Shown here in pieces: positions 8,927 to 16,561 of a stretch of 64,000 bases of DNA. Position 1 is the first letter of the stretch. The number at the start of each line of letters is the position of its first letter. The notes below the pieces were generated by a model. The model did no database searches. It was given only the letters and a program-made list of their open reading frames with translations, and was not told the origin of the DNA. A program made the position numbers and the translations under genes. Origin of the DNA: a bacterium (GTDB lineage Bacteria > Verrucomicrobiota > Verrucomicrobiia > Limisphaerales > J093); assembly GCA_021780105.1 (NCBI GenBank), contig JAJXZJ010000025.1:51375-115374 (forward strand), given 5' to 3'.

Positions 8927-9802
8927 TTACTTCCGCTTCACGTCGAGGTTCTGCTGAAGCTCCTCCGCGGTGACGCTCGACTCGACGCCGTTCGGCGGCA
9001 CCTCGGCTCTGGCGATCCAGACCAGGGCGTTGAGCACGATCTTGCGCAGGTTGTCGTTGCCCCAGTTCTTGTGGAAATGGCCGCCGGTGAAGCCAAAGGC
9101 GCGCCCGCCAGCCGGCCCGTGGGCCACCCACATCATCACCTCGTCGCGGCCCTTGTTCGCCTGAATGTGCGGATACGGTCCCTGCGGCCACACGTAAGGA
9201 CCATCGCGCACGGCGTCGGAGGGTTTCGCCACCAGAATCGGCGTGATGCCTTTCATGTCCGGCCGCCAGCGCAGGTTGAAATACCACTCGTCGCGGATCG
9301 AGAACGGCCGCACGCCACGCGTGATCGGGTGCTCGGGCAGCAACTGGTAATCTGGCGACCACATCGGATTGCAGGAGTAATGGTCTTCGTAATAGCCGCC
9401 GATCCACGAAAGAAATTCCGGTCCACCATGGTCCTTGGGCACCTCGCAGGCGTAGTGCATCACGCCGAAACCGACACCCTTTGCGATCAAGCCCTGTAGC
9501 ACCTTCAAATGGTCGCCCTGGAGGGCCGGATGACCGGTGCCACCGTCGGAATAAATGACCACGGCATCGGCGCCGTCGAACGCGCCGTCGCTGTCCGGCC
9601 AGCCGTTGGTATGGACGTTCACCTGCAAGCCCGGCACGCTGGCGAGGCATTTCTGCAACAGCAGCGCACCGGCGCGGAACTCGTGTTCGCCGGGCGGATG
9701 GCTCGGTTTGCCGGCGATGAGAACGAGTTTGCGGTCGGCGGCCAGACCGCTGAGCAACGAGCCGGCGAGAACCGCGACGAGAACAGGCAGAAGGCGTTTC
9801 AT
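8927..9802 (-). CDS. Exported ThuA-like domain protein (copy 1)
   Basis: A 291-residue exported protein with a ThuA (trehalose-utilisation, glutamine-amidotransferase-like) domain. A signal peptide (MKRLLPVLVAVLAGSLLSGLAA) precedes the Rossmann-like core: KLVLIAGKPSHPPGEHEFRA, DAVVIYSDGGTGHPA, VGFGVMHYACEV, and the C-terminal AFGFTGGHFHKNWGND. The amidotransferase cysteine is replaced by histidine or tyrosine (VMHYA), as usual for ThuA proteins, so amidase chemistry is not expected. A closely related copy lies immediately upstream with a 30-bp gap, and the pair is probably one operon. Such proteins are common in exported sugar-degradation clusters of Planctomycetota and Verrucomicrobiota, but their reaction is not established. 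Confidence 0.9.
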   Translation of the reverse strand: MKRLLPVLVAVLAGSLLSGLAADRKLVLIAGKPSHPPGEHEFRAGALLLQKCLASVPGLQVNVHTNGWPDSDGAFDGADAVVIYSDGGTGHPALQGDHLKVLQGLIAKGVGFGVMHYACEVPKDHGGPEFLSWIGGYYEDHYSCNPMWSPDYQLLPEHPITRGVRPFSIRDEWYFNLRWRPDMKGITPILVAKPSDAVRDGPYVWPQGPYPHIQANKGRDEVMMWVAHGPAGGRAFGFTGGHFHKNWGNDNLRKIVLNALVWIARAEVPPNGVESSVTAEELQQNLDVKRK

Positions 9803-9832
9803 GGTCGGATTTTCAGGAAACGAGGCAAGCAG

Positions 9833-10783
9833 TCAACGACCCTTCGGGTCCAGGTTCTCTTTCAGGTCGGCGGCGGTGAGCGTGGACTGGACGCCGTTTT
9901 CCGGCACGTCGGCATGAGCGATCCAGAGAATGGCGTTAAGCACGAGCCGGCGGAAGTTCTCGTTGGCCCAATTGTTGTGATAGTGGCCGCCGGTGAAGCC
10001 GAAGCCACGGCCGGGCGGTTCCAGAACCAAGCCGTAGCGTTTCCGCATGCGCTCATCCATGCCCGGCCGTTGATACGCCCACATCACCACCTGCGGCACG
10101 CCGTTCTTCACCTCCTCGCGCACGGCCGGGTTGCCCTCGTGCGGGCCGTCCGGCCGCTCCATCGTGCTGGCGGGCGCCACGGCGGACAAAATCGGCGTCA
10201 GGCCGGCGGAATTGGTCGTGAAGCGCATGTGAAAATACCATTCGTCGTTGATCTCGAACGGCTGGACGCCGCGGGTGATCGGGTGGTCGGGCAGCTTGGC
10301 GAAGTCCGCCACCCAGGTGGGATTCACCGACCAGTTGGTCTCGAAGTAGCCGCCGTTCCATTGCAGGAATTCGCGCCCGCCGCGGTCGGCCGGCACTTCG
10401 ACGGCGTAATGGATGGTGCCGAAACCGACGCCGGGTCCCAAAATGGCGCCGAGGGTTTTGAGCCGGTCGTCCTGGATGAATGGATGGCCGTCGCCGCCAT
10501 CGGAGTAAACGACGATGGCGCTGGCGCCATTGAAGACGCTCACGTCCGCCGGCCAGCCGTTGCTGACGACGACCGCGTTGATGCCGGGCTGTTGGTTGAG
10601 GCACTTCTGCAACAGCAGGCAGCCGGCACGGTGTTCGTGTTCGCCGGGGCCGTGGCTCGGCGGACCGGCAACGAGGACGATTTTTCGCGTCGCTGGTGCC
10701 TTGTTTTGTGCCAGTCCAATTGAGGTTCCACCCAGCGCGACGGCGCACAACGTGGCCAGCATGACCAACCGGTTCAATTTCAT
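9833..10783 (-). CDS. Exported ThuA-like domain protein (copy 2)
   Basis: A 316-residue paralogue of the neighbouring ThuA-like protein. The ATG at 10783 starts a signal peptide (MKLNRLVMLATLCAVALGG). Shared landmarks are KIVLVAGPPSHGPGEHEHRA, AIVVYSDGGDGHPF, VGFGTIHYAVEV, HPITRGVQPFEINDEWYFH and GFGFTGGHYHNNWANE, plus a similar C-terminal extension (GVQSTLTAADLKENLD). It carries an extra loop around residues 230-260 that the other copy lacks. Co-directional close spacing indicates tandem gene duplication followed by divergence. The substrate is unknown; context with a sugar-epimerase-like gene upstream suggests carbohydrate metabolism. Confidence 0.9.
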   Translation of the reverse strand: MKLNRLVMLATLCAVALGGTSIGLAQNKAPATRKIVLVAGPPSHGPGEHEHRAGCLLLQKCLNQQPGINAVVVSNGWPADVSVFNGASAIVVYSDGGDGHPFIQDDRLKTLGAILGPGVGFGTIHYAVEVPADRGGREFLQWNGGYFETNWSVNPTWVADFAKLPDHPITRGVQPFEINDEWYFHMRFTTNSAGLTPILSAVAPASTMERPDGPHEGNPAVREEVKNGVPQVVMWAYQRPGMDERMRKRYGLVLEPPGRGFGFTGGHYHNNWANENFRRLVLNAILWIAHADVPENGVQSTLTAADLKENLDPKGR

Positions 10784-10908
10784 AGTCGTTTCATTTTGCC
10801 GATCGTCCGGATCGGCAGGTCTTGTCTTGCTCCATCCTGACCCGCCCCTAGATGCGCGCGCGCCTTCGCGACAAGGCACATCAACTTCCGCGGGCGGGTA
10901 ACCCCTTG

Positions 10909-11754
10909 TTACGCCAGCTTCTTCTTCAGGAACTTCACGCCCTTGACCGCGATTTCGTCGCGGCTCGGCTCCATTTGCCGCCAGATCGCCGCCGCCTTGG
11001 CGATGACCTTCACGTCCTGCGTGAAGCTTTCAATCACCACGTCGCCGTCGTATTTGACCTTCTTGAGCGCCTGGGCGATGCCGTCCCAGTCAATGTGGTC
11101 GTTGCCCGGGGTGCCGCGGTCGCAGCCGCACGCATGGAAGTGCCCCAGCAGTTTGCCGCAACGTTTGACGGCGTCCGGCTGGAACTTCTCCTCAATGTTC
11201 AGATGAAACGTGTCATAATGAATCTTAAGCACCGGGCTGCCGACGTCTTCAATCATCTTCAGCGCCTGGTCCACGGTGTTGATGAAGTCGGTCTCAAAGC
11301 GGTTCAGCGGTTCCATGCAGATCTGCCGGCCGCGTTTTTCGGCGTATTTGCACAGCGCCTTGAGATGTTTCACCACGGTCTTCCACTGCTTCTTGTATTC
11401 GGCGGGTGGCACGGCCTCGGCACGGCCCACGGAGGAATAGACCGGCCCGATCAACGACGGGCAGTCCAGCACGACCATCTGATCCAGCAGCTTCACCATG
11501 TAGTCCATTGCGTTCTGCTGCGCCTCCGGCGTGCCGCGCAAATCGCGGTCCGGCCCCAGACAGGCGCACGCCGAGCCGCAGACCAGACCGGCCTTGTCCA
11601 GTTCCGCCTTCACGAAGGCCGGGTCAATGTGCGCCGGATCCTCGATGGCGATCTCCACAGTGTCGAACCCCCATTTCTTGAAGGTCTTGAACAACACCGT
11701 GCTCTCGTTGGTGAAGGGTGAAGTAAACAGGAATGTATTGATGCCAAATCTCAT
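10909..11754 (-). CDS. Sugar phosphate isomerase/epimerase family protein (D-tagatose/D-psicose 3-epimerase-like)
   Basis: A 281-residue cytoplasmic TIM-barrel protein of the xylose-isomerase-like superfamily. The ATG at 11754 (MRFGINTFLFTSPFTNE) fits the family start. The likely catalytic and metal residues are Glu in CMEPLNRFETDFINT, the Asp/His pair in LKIHYDTFHLNIEE, His in LGHFHACGCDRGTPG and Glu in YDGDVVIESF, the same order as in ketose 3-epimerases. It should interconvert ketose or related sugars at C3, but sugar specificity cannot be read. It lies 125 bp upstream of the tandem ThuA genes on the same strand, an arrangement in keeping with a small sugar-use operon. Confidence 0.9.
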   Translation of the reverse strand: MRFGINTFLFTSPFTNESTVLFKTFKKWGFDTVEIAIEDPAHIDPAFVKAELDKAGLVCGSACACLGPDRDLRGTPEAQQNAMDYMVKLLDQMVVLDCPSLIGPVYSSVGRAEAVPPAEYKKQWKTVVKHLKALCKYAEKRGRQICMEPLNRFETDFINTVDQALKMIEDVGSPVLKIHYDTFHLNIEEKFQPDAVKRCGKLLGHFHACGCDRGTPGNDHIDWDGIAQALKKVKYDGDVVIESFTQDVKVIAKAAAIWRQMEPSRDEIAVKGVKFLKKKLA

Positions 11755-11863
11755 AGTCGGTCTTGTTTCCGCGCAGGCTAGAGCAACCGGAAGGCGTGTC
11801 AAAGTTTTTCGCGCAACGCGAGCGCAGTTGCCCGGCGGTGCGGCGGCGCGTTACGCTGCGCCC

Positions 11864-12661
11864 GTGCCGAAAACCGATCAGGTCGAACTCGGCAGCGGCG
11901 AGCGGCTGGCCATTCTTTACGAGGACCGCTCGGTGCTGGCGCTCGACAAGCCTCCCGGCTGGATGCTGGTGCCGTTCAACTGGCAGCGCACCGACCACAA
12001 CCTCCAGGCCGCGCTCGAATCAAGCCTCGCCGGCGGCGCTTTCTGGGCGCGTTCGCGCAACCTGCGCTTCCTCCGGCATGTTCACCGGCTCGACGCCGAA
12101 ACCAGCGGCATCCTGCTCTTCGCGAAAAGCCGCGGCGCGCTGGAAACCTACGGCCGGCTGTTCGAGTCGCGTCGCATGGAAAAGGTCTATCTCGCCGTCG
12201 TGGCGGGCGCGCCGAAAACGACGGCATGGAACTGCCGCCTTGCGCTCGCGCCGGATCCCACCGCCATCGGTCGGATGAAAGTGGATGCCCGCCACGGCAA
12301 GGCCGCGGAGACGGAGTTTCGCGTGCTCCAAACGCGCGATGATCCGCGGCTCGGCCGGCGGACGCTGATCGAGGCCCGGCCGTTCACCGGCCGGACGCAC
12401 CAGATTCGCGTCCACCTCGCCGCTGGCGGACATCCGGTGCTCGGTGATCCACTTTACAATTTGAAGACGCCGGCGGAGGCCGGCACGCGTGGCAGCCCGA
12501 AACCGCGGCCGCATTCGGTGTCCGACAGCATGACATTTCCGCTGGCGTTGCGCGCGGTGCGGCTGGCTTTCTGCGATCCGTTCACGCAACGGCCGGTGGA
12601 AATTCTCGCGCCGACCGGGGCGTTTCTGCGGGAATTTGGCTTCGGCGAAGCAACGGGATGA
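11864..12661 (+). CDS. RluA family pseudouridine synthase
   Basis: A 265-residue RNA pseudouridine synthase. The GTG at 11864 (VPKTDQVELGSGERLAILYE) is the best start because the open frame upstream overlaps the divergent epimerase-like gene. The catalytic motif is HVHRLDAETSGILLFAKS with the active aspartate in HRLD. Other family marks are VLALDKPPGWM, RRMEKVYLAVV, RPFTGRTHQIRVHLA and GHPVLGDPLY. There is no N-terminal S4 domain, so it resembles the shorter RluA/RluC-relatives. The target uridine, in rRNA or tRNA, cannot be told from sequence. It is divergent from the epimerase-like gene with about 110 bp between. Confidence 0.93.
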   Translation: MPKTDQVELGSGERLAILYEDRSVLALDKPPGWMLVPFNWQRTDHNLQAALESSLAGGAFWARSRNLRFLRHVHRLDAETSGILLFAKSRGALETYGRLFESRRMEKVYLAVVAGAPKTTAWNCRLALAPDPTAIGRMKVDARHGKAAETEFRVLQTRDDPRLGRRTLIEARPFTGRTHQIRVHLAAGGHPVLGDPLYNLKTPAEAGTRGSPKPRPHSVSDSMTFPLALRAVRLAFCDPFTQRPVEILAPTGAFLREFGFGEATG

Positions 12662-12737
12662 CCATTGGTCACCGTAAAAGTGACGCCGGGCAGGATCGCC
12701 GCCGTATCCGCGGCAGGAGTGGTCTGGCTGGGAAGCG

Positions 12738-13445
12738 TCAAGCGATCGGGCTGGTCGGCCGGCCGCGAAGCCGCTTCAGCGCCGCCAGCGCCGCCGCGCT
12801 CTCCGCTTCCTTTTTGCTCTTGCCGCAGCCGCGACCGAGTTCGACGCCTTGATGATACACGGCACATTCGAAGACCCGGTCGTGATCCGGCCCGCTGGCG
12901 TGTTCGAGGTTGTAGCTCGGTCCCTCGGCGGAGCCGGCCTGGAGAAACTCCTGCAGTTCGCCTTTCGGATTCTCCAGCCCCGGCGTGCGGGCGATGACAC
13001 TGAACTGCTCGCCGAAATGCCGGAGCACGAACTCCTGCGCCGTCTCGAAACCCGCGTCCAGAAACACGGCGCCCACCAACGCCTCGAACGCGTCCGCCAG
13101 CGCGGAAGGACGCTCGCGGCCGCCCTGCAACTCCTCGCCGTGGCTGAGGGTGAGGTGCCGGCCCAATGCGAGCCGGCGACCTTGTTCGGAGAGCGACCGC
13201 CGGTTCGCCAGCCGGGCGCGTGCCTTCGTCAACTGCCCTTCGCCGAAATCCGGGAACTGCTCGTAAAGGGCGCGCGTCAGGATCAGTTGCAGCACCGCGT
13301 CGCCCAGAAATTCCAGCCGCTGGTTGTGCTGGATTGCGGTGCCGTGCTCGTGCGCCACCGAGGGATGTGTCAGCGCCAGGCGAAGCAGGCTTTCATCACG
13401 AAAGGCGAACCCCAGTTCGCGCTGCAACGATGGCAGGTCGTCCAT
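12738..13445 (-). CDS. rnc: Ribonuclease III
   Basis: A 235-residue double-strand-specific endoribonuclease that processes rRNA precursors and structured mRNAs. The catalytic domain carries the signature NQRLEFLGDAVLQLI, the upstream Asp/Glu and the second acidic cluster SALADAFEALVGAVFLDAG. The C-terminal double-stranded-RNA-binding domain runs from about residue 155 (NPKGELQEFLQ) to GCGKSKKEAESAAALAALKRL. Length is standard. It lies 11 bp downstream of the zinc-ribbon gene on the same strand, so the two are almost certainly co-transcribed. All expected acidic residues are present. Confidence 0.97.
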   Translation of the reverse strand: MDDLPSLQRELGFAFRDESLLRLALTHPSVAHEHGTAIQHNQRLEFLGDAVLQLILTRALYEQFPDFGEGQLTKARARLANRRSLSEQGRRLALGRHLTLSHGEELQGGRERPSALADAFEALVGAVFLDAGFETAQEFVLRHFGEQFSVIARTPGLENPKGELQEFLQAGSAEGPSYNLEHASGPDHDRVFECAVYHQGVELGRGCGKSKKEAESAAALAALKRLRGRPTSPIA

Positions 13446-13456
13446 AACGTCGGCGG

Positions 13457-14122
13457 TTAAGCGGGGACGTTGGCGGCGTTGTCCGGCGAAGCCCCGGCCG
13501 CGGTTGCGGGTGCGGCGGTCGCCGGCGCTGCTGCGTCGGCAGAAGGGGCCGTCTCTGCCGTTGCTTCCGTCACCGGCGGAGTTGCCGGTGCCGGTGCGGT
13601 TTCGGCCGGCGGCGGATTCAGGCCGTGTTCGAGCAGTTGCGCCACGTCGCGCTGGACGACCTCAAGTTGGTCGAGCTGCAAATCGGGATCGGGAATGGTG
13701 AACACGTCGCCGGATTTCGGGTGTTCGTAGATCAGCACGCGCCGGCCGTCGGCCACGGTCTGGTCCTTGGCGCGCAGCAGCCGCTTGCGTTCCAGCATCA
13801 CGGCCAAAATGAACACCGCGCCGGCGTGCTGCGGATCGTTTTGGGCCACGAGCTTGCGCAACAGGGTTTCGGCCGTGTCCTTCTGGATCGGCTCCGGCGC
13901 ACCCGGCGGCGCCACTTCGAACACGGTTTGCCAGTGCGAGATGAAGCCCTTGCGATTGTTCGCGGCCTGGGAGAATTGGGCGTCCCAGCAGGCCGTGCAT
14001 ACGTCGAGCCGGTGATACTCGCCACGCTGGTCAAACAAGAGCGTGTGCAGCGTCTCGCGGTGCCGAAAAGTCCGCCCGCACTCCTGGCAGACATGGGCGC
14101 GGGACTGAATGTTCCATTCCAT
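13457..14122 (-). CDS. Zinc-ribbon protein of unknown function with Ala/Pro-rich tail
   Basis: A 221-residue protein with an N-terminal four-cysteine zinc-binding module: Cys12/Cys15 in VCQECGRTFR and Cys42/Cys45 in VCTACWDAQF. The middle part (about 75-165) is predicted mostly helical and includes AETLLRKLVAQNDPQHAGAV and a stretch VLIYEHPKSGDVFTIPDP. From about residue 168 to the end the chain is an Ala/Pro/Thr-rich, probably disordered, tail. I do not recognise a named family. The direct linkage to RNase III, 11 bp away in the same operon, hints at RNA-related work, but this is inference from position only. Confidence 0.8.
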   Translation of the reverse strand: MEWNIQSRAHVCQECGRTFRHRETLHTLLFDQRGEYHRLDVCTACWDAQFSQAANNRKGFISHWQTVFEVAPPGAPEPIQKDTAETLLRKLVAQNDPQHAGAVFILAVMLERKRLLRAKDQTVADGRRVLIYEHPKSGDVFTIPDPDLQLDQLEVVQRDVAQLLEHGLNPPPAETAPAPATPPVTEATAETAPSADAAAPATAAPATAAGASPDNAANVPA

Positions 14123-14592
14123 CGTGTTGTCCGGACGTCAGCGGTGCAGAGCCTACCGGATGAAACCGGCGGGCACGGCGGCCAGCGTCGGTGTCCATTC
14201 GGTAAACGCTGCCGACTTCGGAACCGCTCCGCCGCCGGCGCGTTTAGTATGCGCCCAGTATCCTCCTCGCGGGCCGGAGTTCAACTTCATTTACCGCCGT
14301 GCCGCGCGTTCGACTCGTGCCCAAAAGGCAGTTGCCCCGGCGGGGGGCTGGGCGGCTCGCGCGAGCCGATGGCCATGTCCGAAGGCGGTATCACCCGGCC
14401 TGGCCACGACACGGGTCAGGCGAACACGTCTGAAGTCCTGGCGAAACCGCAGCGGCAACGCGACCGGCAGATTCGTGAACTCCAGTTTGCCTGGACTTCA
14501 AGCAGGAAACGGTGGCAATGACCGGCACGCGGTTTCCTTCTCGTCGGGACGCACGCGCGCTGGGGATGTCAGCTTTGGCGGCCGCCAGCCTG
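14123..14592. other. Intergenic gap between zinc-ribbon gene and porin gene
   Basis: This 470-bp stretch lies downstream of the porin gene and upstream of the zinc-ribbon gene, both on the minus strand. Open frames in it have no recognisable similarity and biased composition. It holds a perfect 16-bp palindrome at 14353-14368. No promoter could be assigned with confidence. Confidence 0.55.
14353..14368. repeat. Perfect palindrome CGGCTCGCGCGAGCCG
   Basis: A perfect 16-bp inverted repeat. A related hairpin with the same CGGCTCGCG/CGCGAGCCG arms and a 4-nt loop lies at 16509-16530. Each is followed within a few bases by GATGGC and each lies downstream of a minus-strand gene, suggesting a dispersed palindromic element or transcript end. 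Confidence 0.55.
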
Positions 14593-16098
14593 TTAAAATC
14601 TCATGGTCAGGTCCAGTTGGACGAGGTTGTAGTTGCGAATGGGATTGAGCACCGGAATATCCAGGTTGTTGCCGCCGGTGCCGAGGTTGTTGTTGATGCG
14701 GTTGGCGTAACCATAACGGACTGTGCCGATGATGGCGTCCGTGATGCTGTAGCTAACGGCCGTGTAAAAACCCTGGAGGTTGGCGCGGCCTTCGAAGAAG
14801 TCGGAGTCTATCAAGTTCACGTCCAAGGCATACTGCTCGATGTGTTGCCAGTATAGCCGGGCTTCCCAGGTGTTCTTCTGGGAGGTGGTTCCGTAAACCA
14901 GCCCCTGGGTCGGGCCATAGACGGGTCCGGCGGTACCGATGCCGATGCCGATTTGATAGGCCTGAACTTCGCCGGTGTAGGCTTGCGGCAGGCTGGCAGC
15001 CACGGCGGCGGCTTGGGCACGGTCGCGGCCCTTGAGATTGATCGCCCAATCGCCAAACACCCGCGTGTGCAGCGTGCCCAGCGGCGTTTGCCAGTTCTTG
15101 AAGTTGAACTCGGCCGGCACTTCAAAAATCAGCAGGTCGTTGATGCCATTCTGGTTGTAGGCCGGGTTGTCGGTGTAGTTGACGTTCATGCCGTTCTTGC
15201 CTTCACCCGTATAGGGGAGGTTCAAGCCGCTGCCACTGCCGGTCCCCGTGTAGTTGTAAAGCACCGGCGCAACCTTGAACGACAGGTTCTTGCTCAGGTT
15301 CACAGTGGCCCCCGCCTGCCAGGCGAGAATGAACGTGTCGCTGCTGGGAATCGCCGAGGCCGACGTGGGATCCTGGTAGTCGAACTGGGCGAAATCGGCA
15401 AACCAATCCACCTTGCCCGAAGTGTATTTGAACTTCTCGAAGGCGCCTTCGGGATTGATGTCCGAGTCCCAAACCATCGGCGTGGTGTAGAGCGGCATGG
15501 GCATCCGTCCCACGGTCATTTCGTACCAGTCGCTCGGATGCCAGCCGAGGTAAACCTGGCCGATGCCAATGCCACTCTGCGCCTTGTCGGAGGGAGTGAC
15601 GGATCCGCCGCTGGTGTTGTTGCCGAAGGTGGCCCACGGCGAGCGCGGGTTGGTGGATGTTTCCAGCCGGAGACCGTAATTGAAATCGTCGTAGAGATCG
15701 CCCTTCACGCCGAACCGCACGGCGTAGCGGAACCGCTCGCGATAATAGGTGTCGGGAATCGCACCCGGAGCATTGTCCACGCCGCGGTATTCGTAACGCA
15801 GCCGGGCATCGCCGAAAAGCTGGATGCCTTTGATGGCGTCGGAGAGTTTCCACTTGGATGAAGACGGAGGCGTGACGCTGGCCGCGTTGGTCTGCCGGGC
15901 GGCGAGTTCGGCCGTGATTTTTTCCGCCTCGGCCTGGTTGATGATGCCTTTTTCAATCAACACATCCACAATGGGATCGGAAGGCTTTGCCTGTTGGGCG
16001 TGAACCTGGAAGCCGGGGGCCAGTGCAACCAGAGTGCCGGTGGTCAAAACCGGTGTCAGTCGGAGCGTTCGCTGTAGTTTCGTTAATTTGATCGTCAT
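14593..16098 (-). CDS. Putative outer-membrane porin
   Basis: A 501-residue outer-membrane beta-barrel protein of the putative-porin type found in Verrucomicrobiota. The ATG at 16098 starts a signal peptide (TIKLTKLQRTLRLTPVLTTG..., ending near FQVHAQQ). A short helical segment (DPIVDVLIEKGIINQAEAEK) precedes the barrel, as in many large-porin families where it anchors or trimerises. The barrel begins around IKGIQLFGDARLRYEYRG and shows alternating aromatic strands; the chain ends in LVQLDLTMRF with terminal phenylalanine, the classic outer-membrane insertion signal. Solute selectivity is not evident. An AT-rich 200-bp region upstream probably holds its promoter. Confidence 0.87.
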   Translation of the reverse strand: MTIKLTKLQRTLRLTPVLTTGTLVALAPGFQVHAQQAKPSDPIVDVLIEKGIINQAEAEKITAELAARQTNAASVTPPSSSKWKLSDAIKGIQLFGDARLRYEYRGVDNAPGAIPDTYYRERFRYAVRFGVKGDLYDDFNYGLRLETSTNPRSPWATFGNNTSGGSVTPSDKAQSGIGIGQVYLGWHPSDWYEMTVGRMPMPLYTTPMVWDSDINPEGAFEKFKYTSGKVDWFADFAQFDYQDPTSASAIPSSDTFILAWQAGATVNLSKNLSFKVAPVLYNYTGTGSGSGLNLPYTGEGKNGMNVNYTDNPAYNQNGINDLLIFEVPAEFNFKNWQTPLGTLHTRVFGDWAINLKGRDRAQAAAVAASLPQAYTGEVQAYQIGIGIGTAGPVYGPTQGLVYGTTSQKNTWEARLYWQHIEQYALDVNLIDSDFFEGRANLQGFYTAVSYSITDAIIGTVRYGYANRINNNLGTGGNNLDIPVLNPIRNYNLVQLDLTMRF

Positions 16099-16561
16099 AG
16101 TTTCGAGCGCGCGGACTGTGGAAATCATTTATTAATTACAGATGAATTAAAGATTAAAAACGATTCAGAATGGCCCGTTTTGGGGTCGTTCTGCCATCGA
16201 GTATTCAGGGCAATATATCAGTTGAATACGTTGATGATTAGAATTTTAATTATCAAAGAACGCGTCGGATTGAATGACCATATTGAATTCACGGTGACGA
16301 AACCGTAACAGAATTGTGTCGCCGCCTGCCGACGGGGGTGCTCTGCCCCGCGGAAGAGAGAGGGATGCCGCCTCGCGCGCCGGTCAGTGGGCTTCTCCCA
16401 CCAAACCGTCACGCAGGACGACGACGTTGAGGCGTTGAATCGGGAATCCGAGCGCAGGCCGGGAGGGCCAACCAGTTGCCCGGCGGTTTTCGTGTTTACA
16501 AAGCCCGTCGGCTCGCGTGCGCGCGAGCCGACCGATGGCGCCGTCCACACCCCGGGGCGAT
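16099..16561. other. Intergenic gap upstream of the porin, downstream of the efflux operon
   Basis: The first part (16130-16320) is clearly AT-richer than its surroundings and probably contains the porin promoter on the minus strand. The part near 16500 holds the CGGCTCGCG hairpin. A 115-codon minus-strand frame here (16218-16565) reads into the promoter-like AT-rich DNA and has no coding character, so I do not call a gene. Confidence 0.55.
16509..16530. repeat. Hairpin with CGGCTCGCG arms, downstream of the efflux operon
   Basis: A 9-bp perfect stem (16509-16517 with 16522-16530) and a TGCG loop. It lies 32 bp past the tolC-like stop and could end the operon transcript, although no U-tract follows on the minus strand. 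It resembles the palindrome at 14353-14368. Confidence 0.5.

Noticed and set aside
16280..16320. Possible Pho box upstream of the porin (CTGTTACGGTTTCGTCACC on the minus strand)
   Set aside because: Only about 9 of 14 positions agree with the two heptamers of the E. coli consensus, too weak to claim.
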